Assembly (NCBI RefSeq): GCF_041596335.1
Contig: NZ_JBFHIT010000014.1
Coordinates: 1 to 64,000, forward strand
Source of the DNA: Mangrovibacterium sp041596335
Lineage (GTDB): Bacteria > Bacteroidota > Bacteroidia > Bacteroidales > Prolixibacteraceae
Reading direction: 5' to 3'
Length of the DNA: 64,000 nt
In this document: positions 35,193 to 43,628 of the stretch, piece after piece
Position numbering within the stretch: the first letter of the stretch is position 1
How the letters are laid out: every line of letters starts with the position of its first letter
The notes under the pieces: generated by a model
What the model was told of the DNA's origin: nothing
What the model saw: only the letters and a program-made list of their open reading frames with translations
The model's database searches: none
Translations under genes and position numbers: made by a program

Positions 35193-35975
35193 TTACAGGC
35201 GTTTAATAAAATCGATACAGGCTTGTGCCGGATTGTCGGTTTTCATGAAGTTTTCGCCCATTAAAAAACCTTCGTACCCGTTCGCTCGCAGGTAATGAAT
35301 GTTTTCAACCGATGAAAGGCCGCTTTCAGAGATGCGGATCATATCTTTCGGAAGTAACTTGCCCAAACGAACCGAAGTTTCCACATCAACTTCAAAGGTC
35401 TTAAGGTTGCGGTTGTTCACCCCAACTAAATCAACCAATGGATTCAATTTTTCAATTTCCTCTTCGGTGTGGACTTCAACCAATACCTCCATTCCAAGTT
35501 CTTTCGCCAATTCGGTGAGTTTCAGCATTTCTTCTTTGCTTAAGCTAGCCGCAATAAGCAGAATGAGGTCCGCGCCATGCGCTTTTGCCTCGTAAATTTG
35601 GTACGGATCGAGCATGAAGTCTTTCCGTAGTATTGGTGTTTTGGGATTGGTAAAACGAGCTTTCGCCAAATTTTCGAATGAGCCACCGAAATAGTTCCGG
35701 TCGGTTAATACTGAAAGGCCACATGCCCCGGCAGTTACGTAGCCGGCAGTAACTTCAGTCACTTCAGCCTGATCGTTGATAAGACCTTTAGAGGGCGACT
35801 TGGTTTTAAATTCGGCAATAATACCACTGGCGCCAGGTTGGCGTAAGGCAGCTTTCAGCGAATTGGTTTGGCGGTTGAAAAAAGGTGATTTTTTCAAGTC
35901 GTCAAGACTTATTTTTTCCTTTGCTTCGGCAATTTCGCGTCTTTTGTTGCGATTAATTTCGTCGAGTATTGTCAT
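35193..35975 (-). CDS. trpC: Indole-3-glycerol-phosphate synthase
   Basis: A 260-residue TIM barrel that closes the indole ring with loss of CO2. Motifs: GIIAEFKTKSPSKGLI (catalytic Lys and phosphate site), ILRKDFMLDPYQIYEAKAHGADLILLIAA, LVGVNNRNLKTFEVD and ISESGLSSVENI. It is monofunctional here, with TrpF encoded separately. It lies 36 bases after trpD. Confidence 0.97.
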   Translation of the reverse strand: MTILDEINRNKRREIAEAKEKISLDDLKKSPFFNRQTNSLKAALRQPGASGIIAEFKTKSPSKGLINDQAEVTEVTAGYVTAGACGLSVLTDRNYFGGSFENLAKARFTNPKTPILRKDFMLDPYQIYEAKAHGADLILLIAASLSKEEMLKLTELAKELGMEVLVEVHTEEEIEKLNPLVDLVGVNNRNLKTFEVDVETSVRLGKLLPKDMIRISESGLSSVENIHYLRANGYEGFLMGENFMKTDNPAQACIDFIKRL

Positions 35976-36011
35976 GAGAAAATTTCAAATTTCAGATTTC
36001 GGGTCGGAAGC

Positions 36012-37004
36012 TTATTTTGCTGCCATTAGTTTAGTAAATACGTCCAATGCTTTCTTGCTTTTTAGTGCTTCGCTTGCTTCAGAAACACAGTCGGCCAGTG
36101 ACTTTTGCGGACAGATGCATTTTATGCCCAGCGCTGCATTGGCAATGACCACATTTTGTTGAGCCTCGGTGGCTTCGACTTGCATGATGTTTTTGAAGAT
36201 CCGGGCAGCATCTTCCACCGAGTTTCCACCCGAAAGTTCTTCCGGTTTTAAGGTCGCAAAGCCAAAGTCGGCCGGAGAGAGGTTGTCTTCAATACCATTT
36301 TCAATATAACGGGTGTCGCCAGTCAACGACACTTCGTCGTAACCATCCAAGGCATGGACGAGCAGGTAATTCTGGTTTCCGTCTTTGAATACCTGATTAT
36401 ACAAATCCATGATTTGAAGGTCGGAAACGCCCACAAGTTGGTTCTTTGGCGAACATGGATTGATGATTGGCCCCATCATATTGAATAGTGTTCGCACTTT
36501 CAGTGCGCGGCGCACCGGTCCAACGTTTTTCATGGCCGGATGAAAGAGTGGCGCGTGAAAGAAGCAGATCCCGATTTCTTCCACTTCGCGACGAAGTTTG
36601 TCAAGGTCGTTGCTGAATTGGTAGCCGAAATATTCGAACATATTCGATGCACCACTAACCGACGACAAGCCGTAGTTGCCGTGCTTTGTAACTTTGTATC
36701 CGGCGCCGGCCAAAACAAAACAACTGGCCGTTGAAATATTGAAGGTGTTTTTGCCATCGCCACCGGTTCCAACCACATCGATGGTGTTGAATTCCGAGAA
36801 ATCGACTTTGACGCAAAGGTTCAACAGCGCTTCGCGAAAACCCGCCAATTCTTCCGCGTTTACCGGGCGCATCCGATACACTGTTAAAAATGACGCGATT
36901 TCGGCTTCCGAAAAGTGGCCTTCAGCGATTTTTGTCAATACTTCGCAGGCTTGTTCTTTAGTTAGTGGGTTTCCTGAAAACAGGAAGTTTAAGGTATCTT
37001 TCAT
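36012..37004 (-). CDS. trpD: Anthranilate phosphoribosyltransferase
   Basis: A 330-residue enzyme transferring phosphoribose to anthranilate. The nucleoside-phosphorylase/TrpD fold is clear: VDVVGTGGDGKNTFNISTAS (PRPP loop), KVTKHGNYGLSSVSGASNMFEYFG, GPVRRALKVRTLFNMMGPIINP and DEVSLTGDTRYIE. KHGNY replaces the common KHGNR, a mild variation. Not fused to TrpG, which is the adjacent upstream gene 62 bases away. Confidence 0.97.
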   Translation of the reverse strand: MKDTLNFLFSGNPLTKEQACEVLTKIAEGHFSEAEIASFLTVYRMRPVNAEELAGFREALLNLCVKVDFSEFNTIDVVGTGGDGKNTFNISTASCFVLAGAGYKVTKHGNYGLSSVSGASNMFEYFGYQFSNDLDKLRREVEEIGICFFHAPLFHPAMKNVGPVRRALKVRTLFNMMGPIINPCSPKNQLVGVSDLQIMDLYNQVFKDGNQNYLLVHALDGYDEVSLTGDTRYIENGIEDNLSPADFGFATLKPEELSGGNSVEDAARIFKNIMQVEATEAQQNVVIANAALGIKCICPQKSLADCVSEASEALKSKKALDVFTKLMAAK

Positions 37005-37066
37005 CTTTCAAATTCATGTTTTTAAAATTCACAACCAGTCTCTTGTCTGAGGGCTCCGTTTTTGCT

Positions 37067-37636
37067 CTAGTTTTTTAACCAGTTGGCAATCAGTTTTTCG
37101 CCCAACGGCGTCAGCACCGATTCGGGGTGGAATTGAACGCCTCGCACATCGTATTGTTTGTGTTTGAGCGACATGATTTGTCCGTTTTCATCAAGACTGG
37201 TTACCTCCAGGCAGTCCGGTAATCCTTCGGCATCAACAATCCACGAGTGGTAGCGGCCGACGTCGAATTTGTCGGGAAGTCCTTCAAACAGAATCGGGTC
37301 GGGCGAAGTTACACAAATTGGCGTTGCTATGCCATGTAAAACATGACTCATGTTGGTTAATTTAGCGCCAAACGACTCGCCGATAGCTTGATGGCCCAGG
37401 CAGACACCTAGCATGCTTTTCTTTGGAGCAAATTCTTGAATGATCTCCATGAGTAAGCCGGCTTCTGTAGGAATTCCGGGGCCGGGCGAGAGGACGATTT
37501 TATCGTATTTTTCAAGGTCGCTCAATTGCAATTCGTCGTTGCGAATAACGTCAACCGGCAAGCCGGATATTTTTTTGATGGCATGCACCAGATTGTAGGT
37601 GAATGAATCGTAATTATCGATGATGACTATTTTCAT
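37067..37636 (-). CDS. trpG: Anthranilate synthase glutaminase subunit
   Basis: A 189-residue class I glutamine amidotransferase that supplies ammonia to TrpE. MKIVIIDNYDSFTYNLVHAI starts the protein, the nucleophile is Cys79 in LGVCLGHQAIGESFG, and the His/Glu pair is in VQFHPESVLTPLG. It starts at the ATG at 37636, 10 bases after the trpE stop. The same protein could also serve para-aminobenzoate synthesis in some bacteria, but the operon context argues for tryptophan. Confidence 0.96.
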   Translation of the reverse strand: MKIVIIDNYDSFTYNLVHAIKKISGLPVDVIRNDELQLSDLEKYDKIVLSPGPGIPTEAGLLMEIIQEFAPKKSMLGVCLGHQAIGESFGAKLTNMSHVLHGIATPICVTSPDPILFEGLPDKFDVGRYHSWIVDAEGLPDCLEVTSLDENGQIMSLKHKQYDVRGVQFHPESVLTPLGEKLIANWLKN

Positions 37637-37646
37637 ATCAGCAGAG

Positions 37647-39053
37647 TTATAATTCTTTGGCAATTTCGATGGCTTTTTTCAGTGCAGCCAGCTTGTTATT
37701 TACTTCCTGTAACTCGTTTTCTTCAACCGATCCGGCAACAATTCCGGCTCCGGCCTGATAGAAGAGGGTGTCTCCTTTTGCTAAAAACGAGCGAATCATG
37801 ATGGCATGGTTCAGGCTATTATCGAACCCGATGAACCCAATTGTTCCGCCATAATAGCTGCGGCGTTGGTTTTCGTAGCGGTCAATCAGCGTCATGGCCA
37901 TGTGTTTAGGAGCACCCGAAAGGGTTCCTGCCGGGAACGAGTTCCCCAAAACCGAAACCATATTCGTGTCTTCGGGCAGTCGGCCCGAAACTTCGGATAC
38001 CAGGTGAATGACATGGGAAAAGTATTGCACCTCGCGGTAGTTGTCAACCCGCACATCATCGGCATTTCGGCTGAGGTCGTTACGGGCAAGGTCAACCAAC
38101 ATCACATGTTCGGCATTTTCTTTTGGGTCGGCACATAGTTTTTCGGCCAGTATTCGGTCTTGTTCATCATTTCCGGTTCGGCGAAATGTTCCGGCAATTG
38201 GATTGATAATCGCACGGCCCTTTTTGATGCGTAGCTCGGCTTCGGGGCTCGAGCCAAAAATGCGGTAGTCGCCATAATCGAAGAAAAATAAATAAGGCGA
38301 TGGGTTCACTGTTCGAAGGGCTCGGTACAGCTGAAATTCATCGCCTTTATACTTTTGAGAAAACTGCCGGGAAAGGACAATTTGGAATACATCGCCGCGA
38401 AAGCAATGTTCCTTGCCTTTGGTTACCATGTTGCGGTATTCGTCGTCGGTAATATTCGAAACTTCATCGCCTACGGTATCGAAATTGGTTGTTGGGAACG
38501 ACAGGTTTTTCAATAATGATTCAATTTGGCTCATCTCGGCGGTTTCTCCTGCCGGGAGATTTTCGATAATCGAGATTACATCTTTCGAGTGGTCGATTGC
38601 CAGAATGTATTTGTAGAAATGATACTTCACCTCAGGAATGGCATAGGCCTCTTTTTTCGCTGCTGTGATTTCAATCTTTTCGAAGTATTTCACCGAGTCG
38701 AAACTCAGATAGCCAAACAGTCCGTTTGCCGGAACATCTTTTACATTACCCGATAGTTGGAACGATTTGTAGAAGTTGTTTAATTCGCGGGCAACGGTGA
38801 ATTGGTCTTCAACCTTAATCTCTTCTTTGGTAATGCCGGGATAATCAATACTGATCAGTCCGTCGTTTACTTCAAAACCGGCCAGTGGTTTGATGCAGAT
38901 AAATGAACAGGCATTTTCGTTGCCGTGGTAATCGGAACTTTCCAGAAGGACGGAACCCGGGAACAGATCGCGAAATTTCAGGTAAACACTAACCGGAGTA
39001 AGTGTGTCTCCCAGAATTTTCTTGACATTAACTTGAACTTGAATCGGTTTCAT
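37647..39053 (-). CDS. trpE: Anthranilate synthase component I
   Basis: A 468-residue chorismate-using enzyme. The N-terminal allosteric site includes LLESSDYHGNENACSFI, the LLES-type tryptophan feedback motif. The catalytic half has FRGDVFQIVLSRQFSQKY, PSPYLFFFDYGDYRIFGSSPE, NPIAGTFRRTG, NLARNDLSR-type VDLARNDLSR, and GTLSGAPKHMAMTLID. First structural gene of trpEGDCFBA. An attenuator and leader peptide lie upstream, so expression is likely controlled by charged tRNA-Trp as well as feedback. Confidence 0.98.
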   Translation of the reverse strand: MKPIQVQVNVKKILGDTLTPVSVYLKFRDLFPGSVLLESSDYHGNENACSFICIKPLAGFEVNDGLISIDYPGITKEEIKVEDQFTVARELNNFYKSFQLSGNVKDVPANGLFGYLSFDSVKYFEKIEITAAKKEAYAIPEVKYHFYKYILAIDHSKDVISIIENLPAGETAEMSQIESLLKNLSFPTTNFDTVGDEVSNITDDEYRNMVTKGKEHCFRGDVFQIVLSRQFSQKYKGDEFQLYRALRTVNPSPYLFFFDYGDYRIFGSSPEAELRIKKGRAIINPIAGTFRRTGNDEQDRILAEKLCADPKENAEHVMLVDLARNDLSRNADDVRVDNYREVQYFSHVIHLVSEVSGRLPEDTNMVSVLGNSFPAGTLSGAPKHMAMTLIDRYENQRRSYYGGTIGFIGFDNSLNHAIMIRSFLAKGDTLFYQAGAGIVAGSVEENELQEVNNKLAALKKAIEIAKEL

Positions 39054-39080
39054 ATGGTTATTTTTTCAATTTGTACAGTT

Positions 39081-39120
39081 TAAAACAAAAAAGCGGCTTA
39101 CCGTGTCCGATAAGCCGCTT
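39081..39120 (-). terminator. trp attenuator terminator hairpin
   Basis: AAGCGGCTTA (39091-39100) and TAAGCCGCTT (39111-39120) form a perfect 10-bp stem; on the minus strand the stem is followed by TTTTTTGTTTT. It lies between the leader peptide and trpE. A 7-base stretch in its loop/stem (CACGGTA, minus strand) is exactly complementary to TACCGTG in the leader-peptide coding region, which could give the competing antiterminator. Confidence 0.9.
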
Positions 39121-39144
39121 CTTCATACATGTTTGACATGACAG

Positions 39145-39213
39145 TTACGCCTCTCCACGGTATTGTGAAAAGTTATTGCGCCACCACCAAATTGTTGTCA
39201 TTCTTGTATGCAT
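39145..39213 (-). CDS. trpL: trp operon leader peptide with three Trp codons
   Basis: From ATG at 39213 a 22-codon frame starts MHTR and continues MTTIWWWRNNFSQYRGEA to TAA at 39145-39147; ATG at 39199-39201 gives an 18-residue version. Three adjacent TGG codons sit at 39181-39189. The frame ends about 25 bases before the terminator hairpin of the trp operon. Stalling at TGG when charged tRNA-Trp is scarce would free the antiterminator pairing. This is the standard leader-peptide attenuation design, read directly from the sequence. Confidence 0.9.
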   Translation of the reverse strand: MHTRMTTIWWWRNNFSQYRGEA

Positions 39214-39233
39214 GTGTATATTTTTTAAAATAC

Positions 39234-39289
39234 CAATATGGCTATAAACTTCTCGTTATCAAGAAGACCCCACCACGGAAGCCATATTG
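39234..39289. promoter_or_regulatory. 9-bp inverted repeat upstream of trpL
   Basis: CAATATGGC (39234-39242) and GCCATATTG (39281-39289) are perfect inverted copies 38 bases apart, ending about 20 bases upstream of the leader ATG. It could be an operator for a repressor or a long stem in the 5' leader. No clear -7 box was found. Confidence 0.45.
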
Positions 39290-39396
39290 TATTTATTCAG
39301 TATGTCTGAAAACGAGTTGTAAAAGAATAAAATATTTCAGTTAAAAGCAAATTAAAAAATCAATTTGATTTTTAGGCTACTTGTATTGATTAAATA

Positions 39397-39522
39397 ATGT
39401 TTACAGAAAAAGACTGTTATAGAGTATGTTTTGAGTCGAAACTAAAGAAAGAATCGATGCGTATCACAGGGTACAGCTTTGCAGTTCATTTATTCTTTTT
39501 TATCATTATTTATTGGGGTTGA
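39397..39522 (+). CDS. Possible 41-residue small protein
   Basis: A 41-codon frame on the plus strand: an N-terminal charged half (MFTEKDCYRV, then KLKKESMRITG) and a hydrophobic tail FAVHLFFFIIIYWG. It is followed 55 bases later by a strong terminator hairpin that has no other plus-strand gene to serve. It could be coding, or the region may be a noncoding RNA. No clear ribosome-binding site, so confidence is low. Confidence 0.3.
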   Translation: MFTEKDCYRVCFESKLKKESMRITGYSFAVHLFFFIIIYWG

Positions 39523-39606
39523 TTGGTTGAGTAACTGCAAAGTATGAAAGGTAATTTTAGTTGTTTGTTTGGAGGTAAGCGGTGGATCTTTTTCCACCGC
39601 TTTTTT
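39477..39606 (+). ncRNA. Candidate structured small RNA with terminator
   Basis: A perfect 10-bp inverted repeat, CTTTGCAGTT (39477-39486) and AACTGCAAAG (39533-39542), encloses an AU-rich 46-base loop. An intrinsic terminator follows (39577-39602 plus Ts). The area lies between the trp leader and a convergent gene and has no established plus-strand CDS. A small RNA ending at about 39606 would explain both structures; its 5' end is not defined. Confidence 0.4.
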
Positions 39607-39608
39607 CA
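39577..39608 (+). terminator. Orphan plus-strand terminator
   Basis: AAGCGGTGGA (39577-39586) pairs with TCCACCGCTT (39593-39602), followed by TTTT on the plus strand. The minus strand lacks a comparable T-run. It ends a transcript that has no known gene. Confidence 0.8.
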
Positions 39609-39660
39609 TGTCGGATTTTATCCTTGTTATTGGAAATTCTCCAGGCTTTATTTCCTGATT

Positions 39661-40785
39661 TTATTTGTTCGGTACATCAATGTTTACAGGGAGGTTCTCG
39701 CCGCGCTTTGTGATTAAATTGGTTGCTTCGTAGAACATTTTCAGTACGGGCATTTGACCCACTTCGTCCGAAGTTCCCATAAGCTCGATGGATACCGTCC
39801 GGTTAGGAGGCAGAACGATTTCTTTTGGGCAAGAGAACCCAACAGACGGTTGTCGTTGCTTCAATTTGAACGGAATATCGCTGTTGTTATAAATCTGGAG
39901 GTATTTGATGTCCTGATTTTGCAGGTTTAGTTTTTTGCTTTTTAGCTGAATGGAGTTGATGAAGATGGGGGTAAGAAAACGACGGTCGGCGATGAGTGTG
40001 TCGTTGAACAAAACAGCTGTTCGGTAGTCCATCATAGCCGCTTTTACTGCTGTTTCAGTTTTGTCGAGCGCAAATACCAGGGTTATCGGTCGGGTCTGGC
40101 CGTTGCCCGAAAACTCCTGCCCAATTGGTTCGTGAATGTTGGAGTTCCCGAGGATGATCATGTTTTTTTCCTGTGCCCATTGCAGTGCCTCCGGGTAGTA
40201 TTCACTATGGCTGTATATTTCAATGCCTTTCAGTATTCCGGCATTTAGCAGCCGGGTATGTTCGGGCCACCATTGGCTGCGGTCGGGTTGTTGTATTTTC
40301 GATCCGGGATGAGTCCAAAAAACAAATGCGCCCTGCTCTTTCGCTTCCACGCAAGCCTCCCACCAGTCTTCACGTTCCAGAAGGTTGGCATTTTTCACAA
40401 AAATTGCATTCAAATGTCCGGGAGGCATATTTCGGGTAATTTCAACACCGCGAACCAGCAGAATACCCATTTGGTCGGCCAGGGGTTTGGCAACTTCAAA
40501 AGCCCGGTTGTGATCGGCATCCATATCGCCCGAATGGGGTTGATATTCGATATGATCAGTGATCGAAATCACATCCAGACCTTCATTCCAAGCCTCCTGC
40601 ACCCGCACCGTTGGCCATACATCGCCATCCGAAAAAACGGTGTGCATGTGAAAGTCGCATTTTAGAGTTTGGTATCCCAGAATATCTGGAATGCGAATCT
40701 CCCGGCGACTTTGTGCCGTTGCTGAGTTGAATACAAATAAAAGAAACAGGAATGAAATTAGGCCGTTTGTTCGATGGATATTCAT
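39661..40785 (-). CDS. Exported PHP-domain phosphodiesterase (Sb-PDE-like)
   Basis: A 374-residue secreted protein with a signal peptide ending near SATAQ. The PHP metal-binding domain is clear: LKCDFHMHTVFSDGDVWPT (HxH), DVISITDHIEYQ, then GHLNAIFVKN and FWTHPG, and EIYSHSEYYPEALQWA. From about residue 250 a C-terminal beta domain follows (KLNLQNQDIKYLQIYNNSDIPF). The layout matches the Sb-PDE family of phosphodiesterases that act on phosphodiester substrates. Being exported, it probably scavenges phosphate or a phosphodiester outside the membrane. Substrate inferred. Confidence 0.8.
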   Translation of the reverse strand: MNIHRTNGLISFLFLLFVFNSATAQSRREIRIPDILGYQTLKCDFHMHTVFSDGDVWPTVRVQEAWNEGLDVISITDHIEYQPHSGDMDADHNRAFEVAKPLADQMGILLVRGVEITRNMPPGHLNAIFVKNANLLEREDWWEACVEAKEQGAFVFWTHPGSKIQQPDRSQWWPEHTRLLNAGILKGIEIYSHSEYYPEALQWAQEKNMIILGNSNIHEPIGQEFSGNGQTRPITLVFALDKTETAVKAAMMDYRTAVLFNDTLIADRRFLTPIFINSIQLKSKKLNLQNQDIKYLQIYNNSDIPFKLKQRQPSVGFSCPKEIVLPPNRTVSIELMGTSDEVGQMPVLKMFYEATNLITKRGENLPVNIDVPNK

Positions 40786-41026
40786 AAAAGCAATTTTGGC
40801 GCAATTTATATAAAAGCTTTGGTTTGATTGAATTAGCGCCGATAAAATTGCCTTCTGTGGGGCGTTATTTCACTTTTTTGAAGGATTGGCATCGCCTGTG
40901 ACCTGATTCGGAAGCCCGACTTCGAAGCTTGATCGTCGGTTTCGAAGTACGAATCAACTGGTTTTTTGTTTTTTTTGGCACTCTGTTTAAAATGTTATCT
41001 TGCCATAAAATAAGCCGTTAGCCGAG

Positions 41027-43306
41027 ATGAGAGTATTTTTTATTTGTTTGTTATTCAGTATTTTGATGTCGATACAATTAAGTGCCAAACAGAAAGAAGC
41101 GGGTTTGAGTGTCGTTCCGAAACCGAACTCGATGACGCTTTTATCGGGCGAGTTCACTCTAAATAGAAACGTTCGGGTAGTTTTTCCAGAAGAAGCGCTG
41201 GCTCCGGAAGCGGCTTATTTGAAAGCTGCACTTTCGGAGGCATTGGGTGGGCCGCTTTCGGTTTCGGTAGCTGCCGGAAGCCCAACGATTGTCCTTCAGC
41301 TCGATTCCGGTATCGCCGGCCATGAAGCTTATTCCATTCGTTCCTCTGCCGATGAGTATAAAATCACAGCGAAAACGTCAGCCGGAATTTTTTACGGAAT
41401 TCAAACATTTCTGCAGTTGATACCGGTTTTGGAAGCGAACATCCTTCGTCTTCCTCTGGTGACCATTAACGATGAACCTCGGTTTGAATGGCGCGGAATG
41501 CACCTCGATGTGTGCCGGCATTTCTTTTCGGTTGATGTGGTTAAAAAGTTGATCGACCAAATGGCGCGCTATAAATTAAACACCTTCCACTGGCATCTTA
41601 CGGATGATCAGGGGTGGCGCATCGAAATAAAGAAATACCCATTGCTGACGGAGGTTGGCGCATGGCGCGATGAAACCGTTGTTGGACATGTGGCTGATTA
41701 TCCGCATAAATTCGACGGACAAAAACATGGCGGATTTTATACCCAAGAAGAAATTAAATCGGTTGTGAGCTATGCGCAGCAACGCCATATAACGGTTGTT
41801 CCCGAGATTGAAATGCCGGGGCATGCACAGGCGGTTTTGGCTGCCTATCCAGAGTTCGGCTGCTTTAACGATACGATGAATGTATGGCCCCTGTGGGGCG
41901 TGTCGGAGAATGTATTTTGTGCCGGAAAAGAATCAACTTTTGAATTTTTGGAGGATGTTCTGGATGAAGTGATTCCACTTTTCCCCGGAGCTTATGTACA
42001 TGTTGGTGGCGACGAGTGTCCGAAAGTGAACTGGGAAAAATGCCCGCTGTGCCAGCAACGTATGAAAGACGAAGGATGTAAGGACGAGCATGAGTTACAG
42101 AGTTATTTTATTCAACGAATGGGGCGATACCTGACGAAAAATGGCAAAAAGCTGATTGGTTGGGATGAGATTCTTGAAGGTGGCCTGCCCGAAAATGCCG
42201 CGGTAATGTCGTGGCGTGGCGAACAGGGTGGGATTGAAGCGGCGGAACTTGGGCACAAGGTGGTGATGACACCTACCGGTTGGTGCTATTTCGACTATTA
42301 CCAATCGATCGGCAATAACGAACCACTGGCGATTGGTGGATTGGTCGATTTGGCCAAGGTTTACAGCTATAATCCGGTTCCCGAACATCTTGACACCGCT
42401 AACCAAAAGCTAATTCTAGGCGCTCAGGCCAATCTTTGGACGGAGTATATGCCGACTGTCGAACAGTTGGAATACATGATTTACCCTCGGTTGTGCGCAT
42501 TGTCGGAGGTGCAATGGACCCTGCCTGAGAACAAAAACTTTGACGATTTTAAGCTGCGATTGGATGAAAACTATCTGCGTATGTCGAAGGATGGAATTCA
42601 TTTCAGGATGCCACCACCGGAAGGCTTGAGTCCGGTGCAGCTCTATCAGTCCAACAAAGCAGTAGTTATGCTGTCGTGTGCTTCGCCATCCGCCGAAATA
42701 CGTTTTACAACCGACGGAAGCGAGCCTACCAAATTTTCGAAACGTTACACCGGCCCGTTAAAATTAAAATTGAATGGCGACCGGACCATAAAGGCGGCCA
42801 GCTTTCTAAAGGACGGAACACGGAGTCGCACGCTTACATCGGTATTGAAAAATCGAGAACTGAAACCGAAGGAATTGAACGACCCGAGGATGGGACTCAA
42901 CTATCGGTTTTACGAGGGGCCTTTTCGTTCGTTTGCCGAAGTTGGTGGCGAACCGATTAAAGCAGGAAAGGTCAACTGGCTGGTTATTCCATCCGAAATT
43001 ATGGGCAAGCAAAAAGGCTGGGAGTTCGACGGCTATCTGTCGGTGCCAGCCGACGGCAGCTATTATTTCCAGCTCAACAGCAACTGTGGTTCGGGCTTGT
43101 ACATTGGTGGCGAATTGGTCATCAACAACGATGGGATGAGTTACGATTGCAGAAGCTCTGCTGAGCTTGAACTGAAAGCTGGTTTCTACCCAATTCAGGT
43201 GAACTATTTCAATTCCATTTATGGGCAAAGTATTCGCCTTTTCTACAAACGCCCCGGAAGCGATGAGCTCGAAGTTTTCCCCGGTGAGAATTATTTCCGG
43301 GATTAA
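41027..43306 (+). CDS. GH20 beta-N-acetylhexosaminidase with PA14-like end
   Basis: A 759-residue exported enzyme that removes terminal GlcNAc/GalNAc. Signal peptide MRVFFICLLFSILMSIQLSAK. An N-terminal GH20b-like domain runs to about residue 140, then the catalytic barrel: RFEWRGMHLDVCRHFFSVD, NTFHWHLTDDQGWRIEIKKYP, and the catalytic Asp329-Glu330 in HVGGDECPK. After about residue 520 come a chitobiase-type C-terminal beta domain (ASPSAEIRFTTDGSEPTKFS) and a PA14-like carbohydrate-binding domain (LNSNCGSGLYIGGELVINNDG). No T9SS sorting domain is evident at its end. It is a single gene, divergent from the phosphodiesterase. Confidence 0.94.
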   Translation: MRVFFICLLFSILMSIQLSAKQKEAGLSVVPKPNSMTLLSGEFTLNRNVRVVFPEEALAPEAAYLKAALSEALGGPLSVSVAAGSPTIVLQLDSGIAGHEAYSIRSSADEYKITAKTSAGIFYGIQTFLQLIPVLEANILRLPLVTINDEPRFEWRGMHLDVCRHFFSVDVVKKLIDQMARYKLNTFHWHLTDDQGWRIEIKKYPLLTEVGAWRDETVVGHVADYPHKFDGQKHGGFYTQEEIKSVVSYAQQRHITVVPEIEMPGHAQAVLAAYPEFGCFNDTMNVWPLWGVSENVFCAGKESTFEFLEDVLDEVIPLFPGAYVHVGGDECPKVNWEKCPLCQQRMKDEGCKDEHELQSYFIQRMGRYLTKNGKKLIGWDEILEGGLPENAAVMSWRGEQGGIEAAELGHKVVMTPTGWCYFDYYQSIGNNEPLAIGGLVDLAKVYSYNPVPEHLDTANQKLILGAQANLWTEYMPTVEQLEYMIYPRLCALSEVQWTLPENKNFDDFKLRLDENYLRMSKDGIHFRMPPPEGLSPVQLYQSNKAVVMLSCASPSAEIRFTTDGSEPTKFSKRYTGPLKLKLNGDRTIKAASFLKDGTRSRTLTSVLKNRELKPKELNDPRMGLNYRFYEGPFRSFAEVGGEPIKAGKVNWLVIPSEIMGKQKGWEFDGYLSVPADGSYYFQLNSNCGSGLYIGGELVINNDGMSYDCRSSAELELKAGFYPIQVNYFNSIYGQSIRLFYKRPGSDELEVFPGENYFRD

Positions 43307-43448
43307 TCGCGCTTTCGGGTTTTCATAGTTGCTCGTTGCGGTACATTCGTAACGTGTGACTTTTACGAGGCGAGTTCTTCCTCTAAATTTTAGGGAGTGT
43401 AGTTCGATTGAGTTTATAAACTCAATTTACGGGATGCGGGTTGGCGAT

Positions 43449-43628
43449 TTAGCCCTTCTTCATTCCCGGATTTTGCATTGGTTTTACCACAATCTCGTGG
43501 CGGCAGTTCAAACAGATATAAATCTCGCATCCGGTACAGGCAAAGCAATTGCCGCAGTCGCGTTCCAGTTCATCTTTCATGTACTGGGTTCCGCAGTTCG
43601 GACAAATAATGTGTTCGTCAGTTGGCAT
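43449..43628 (-). CDS. Small zinc-ribbon protein coupled to znuB
   Basis: A 59-residue protein from ATG at 43628. It has eight cysteines in CxxC-type pairs: CPNCGTQYM, CGNC, CTGCEIYICLNCRH, enough for two zinc sites. Its start overlaps the 3' end of znuB by 11 bases, so translation is probably coupled. Function unknown; a zinc sensor, reservoir or nucleic-acid-binding ribbon are all possible. The upstream extension of the frame lies inside znuB and is ignored. Confidence 0.75.
   Translation of the reverse strand: MPTDEHIICPNCGTQYMKDELERDCGNCFACTGCEIYICLNCRHEIVVKPMQNPGMKKG

Noticed and set aside
39129..39344. Plus-strand 71-codon ORF opposite the trp leader
   Set aside because: It is antisense to the well-supported leader peptide and attenuator and lacks any protein features.
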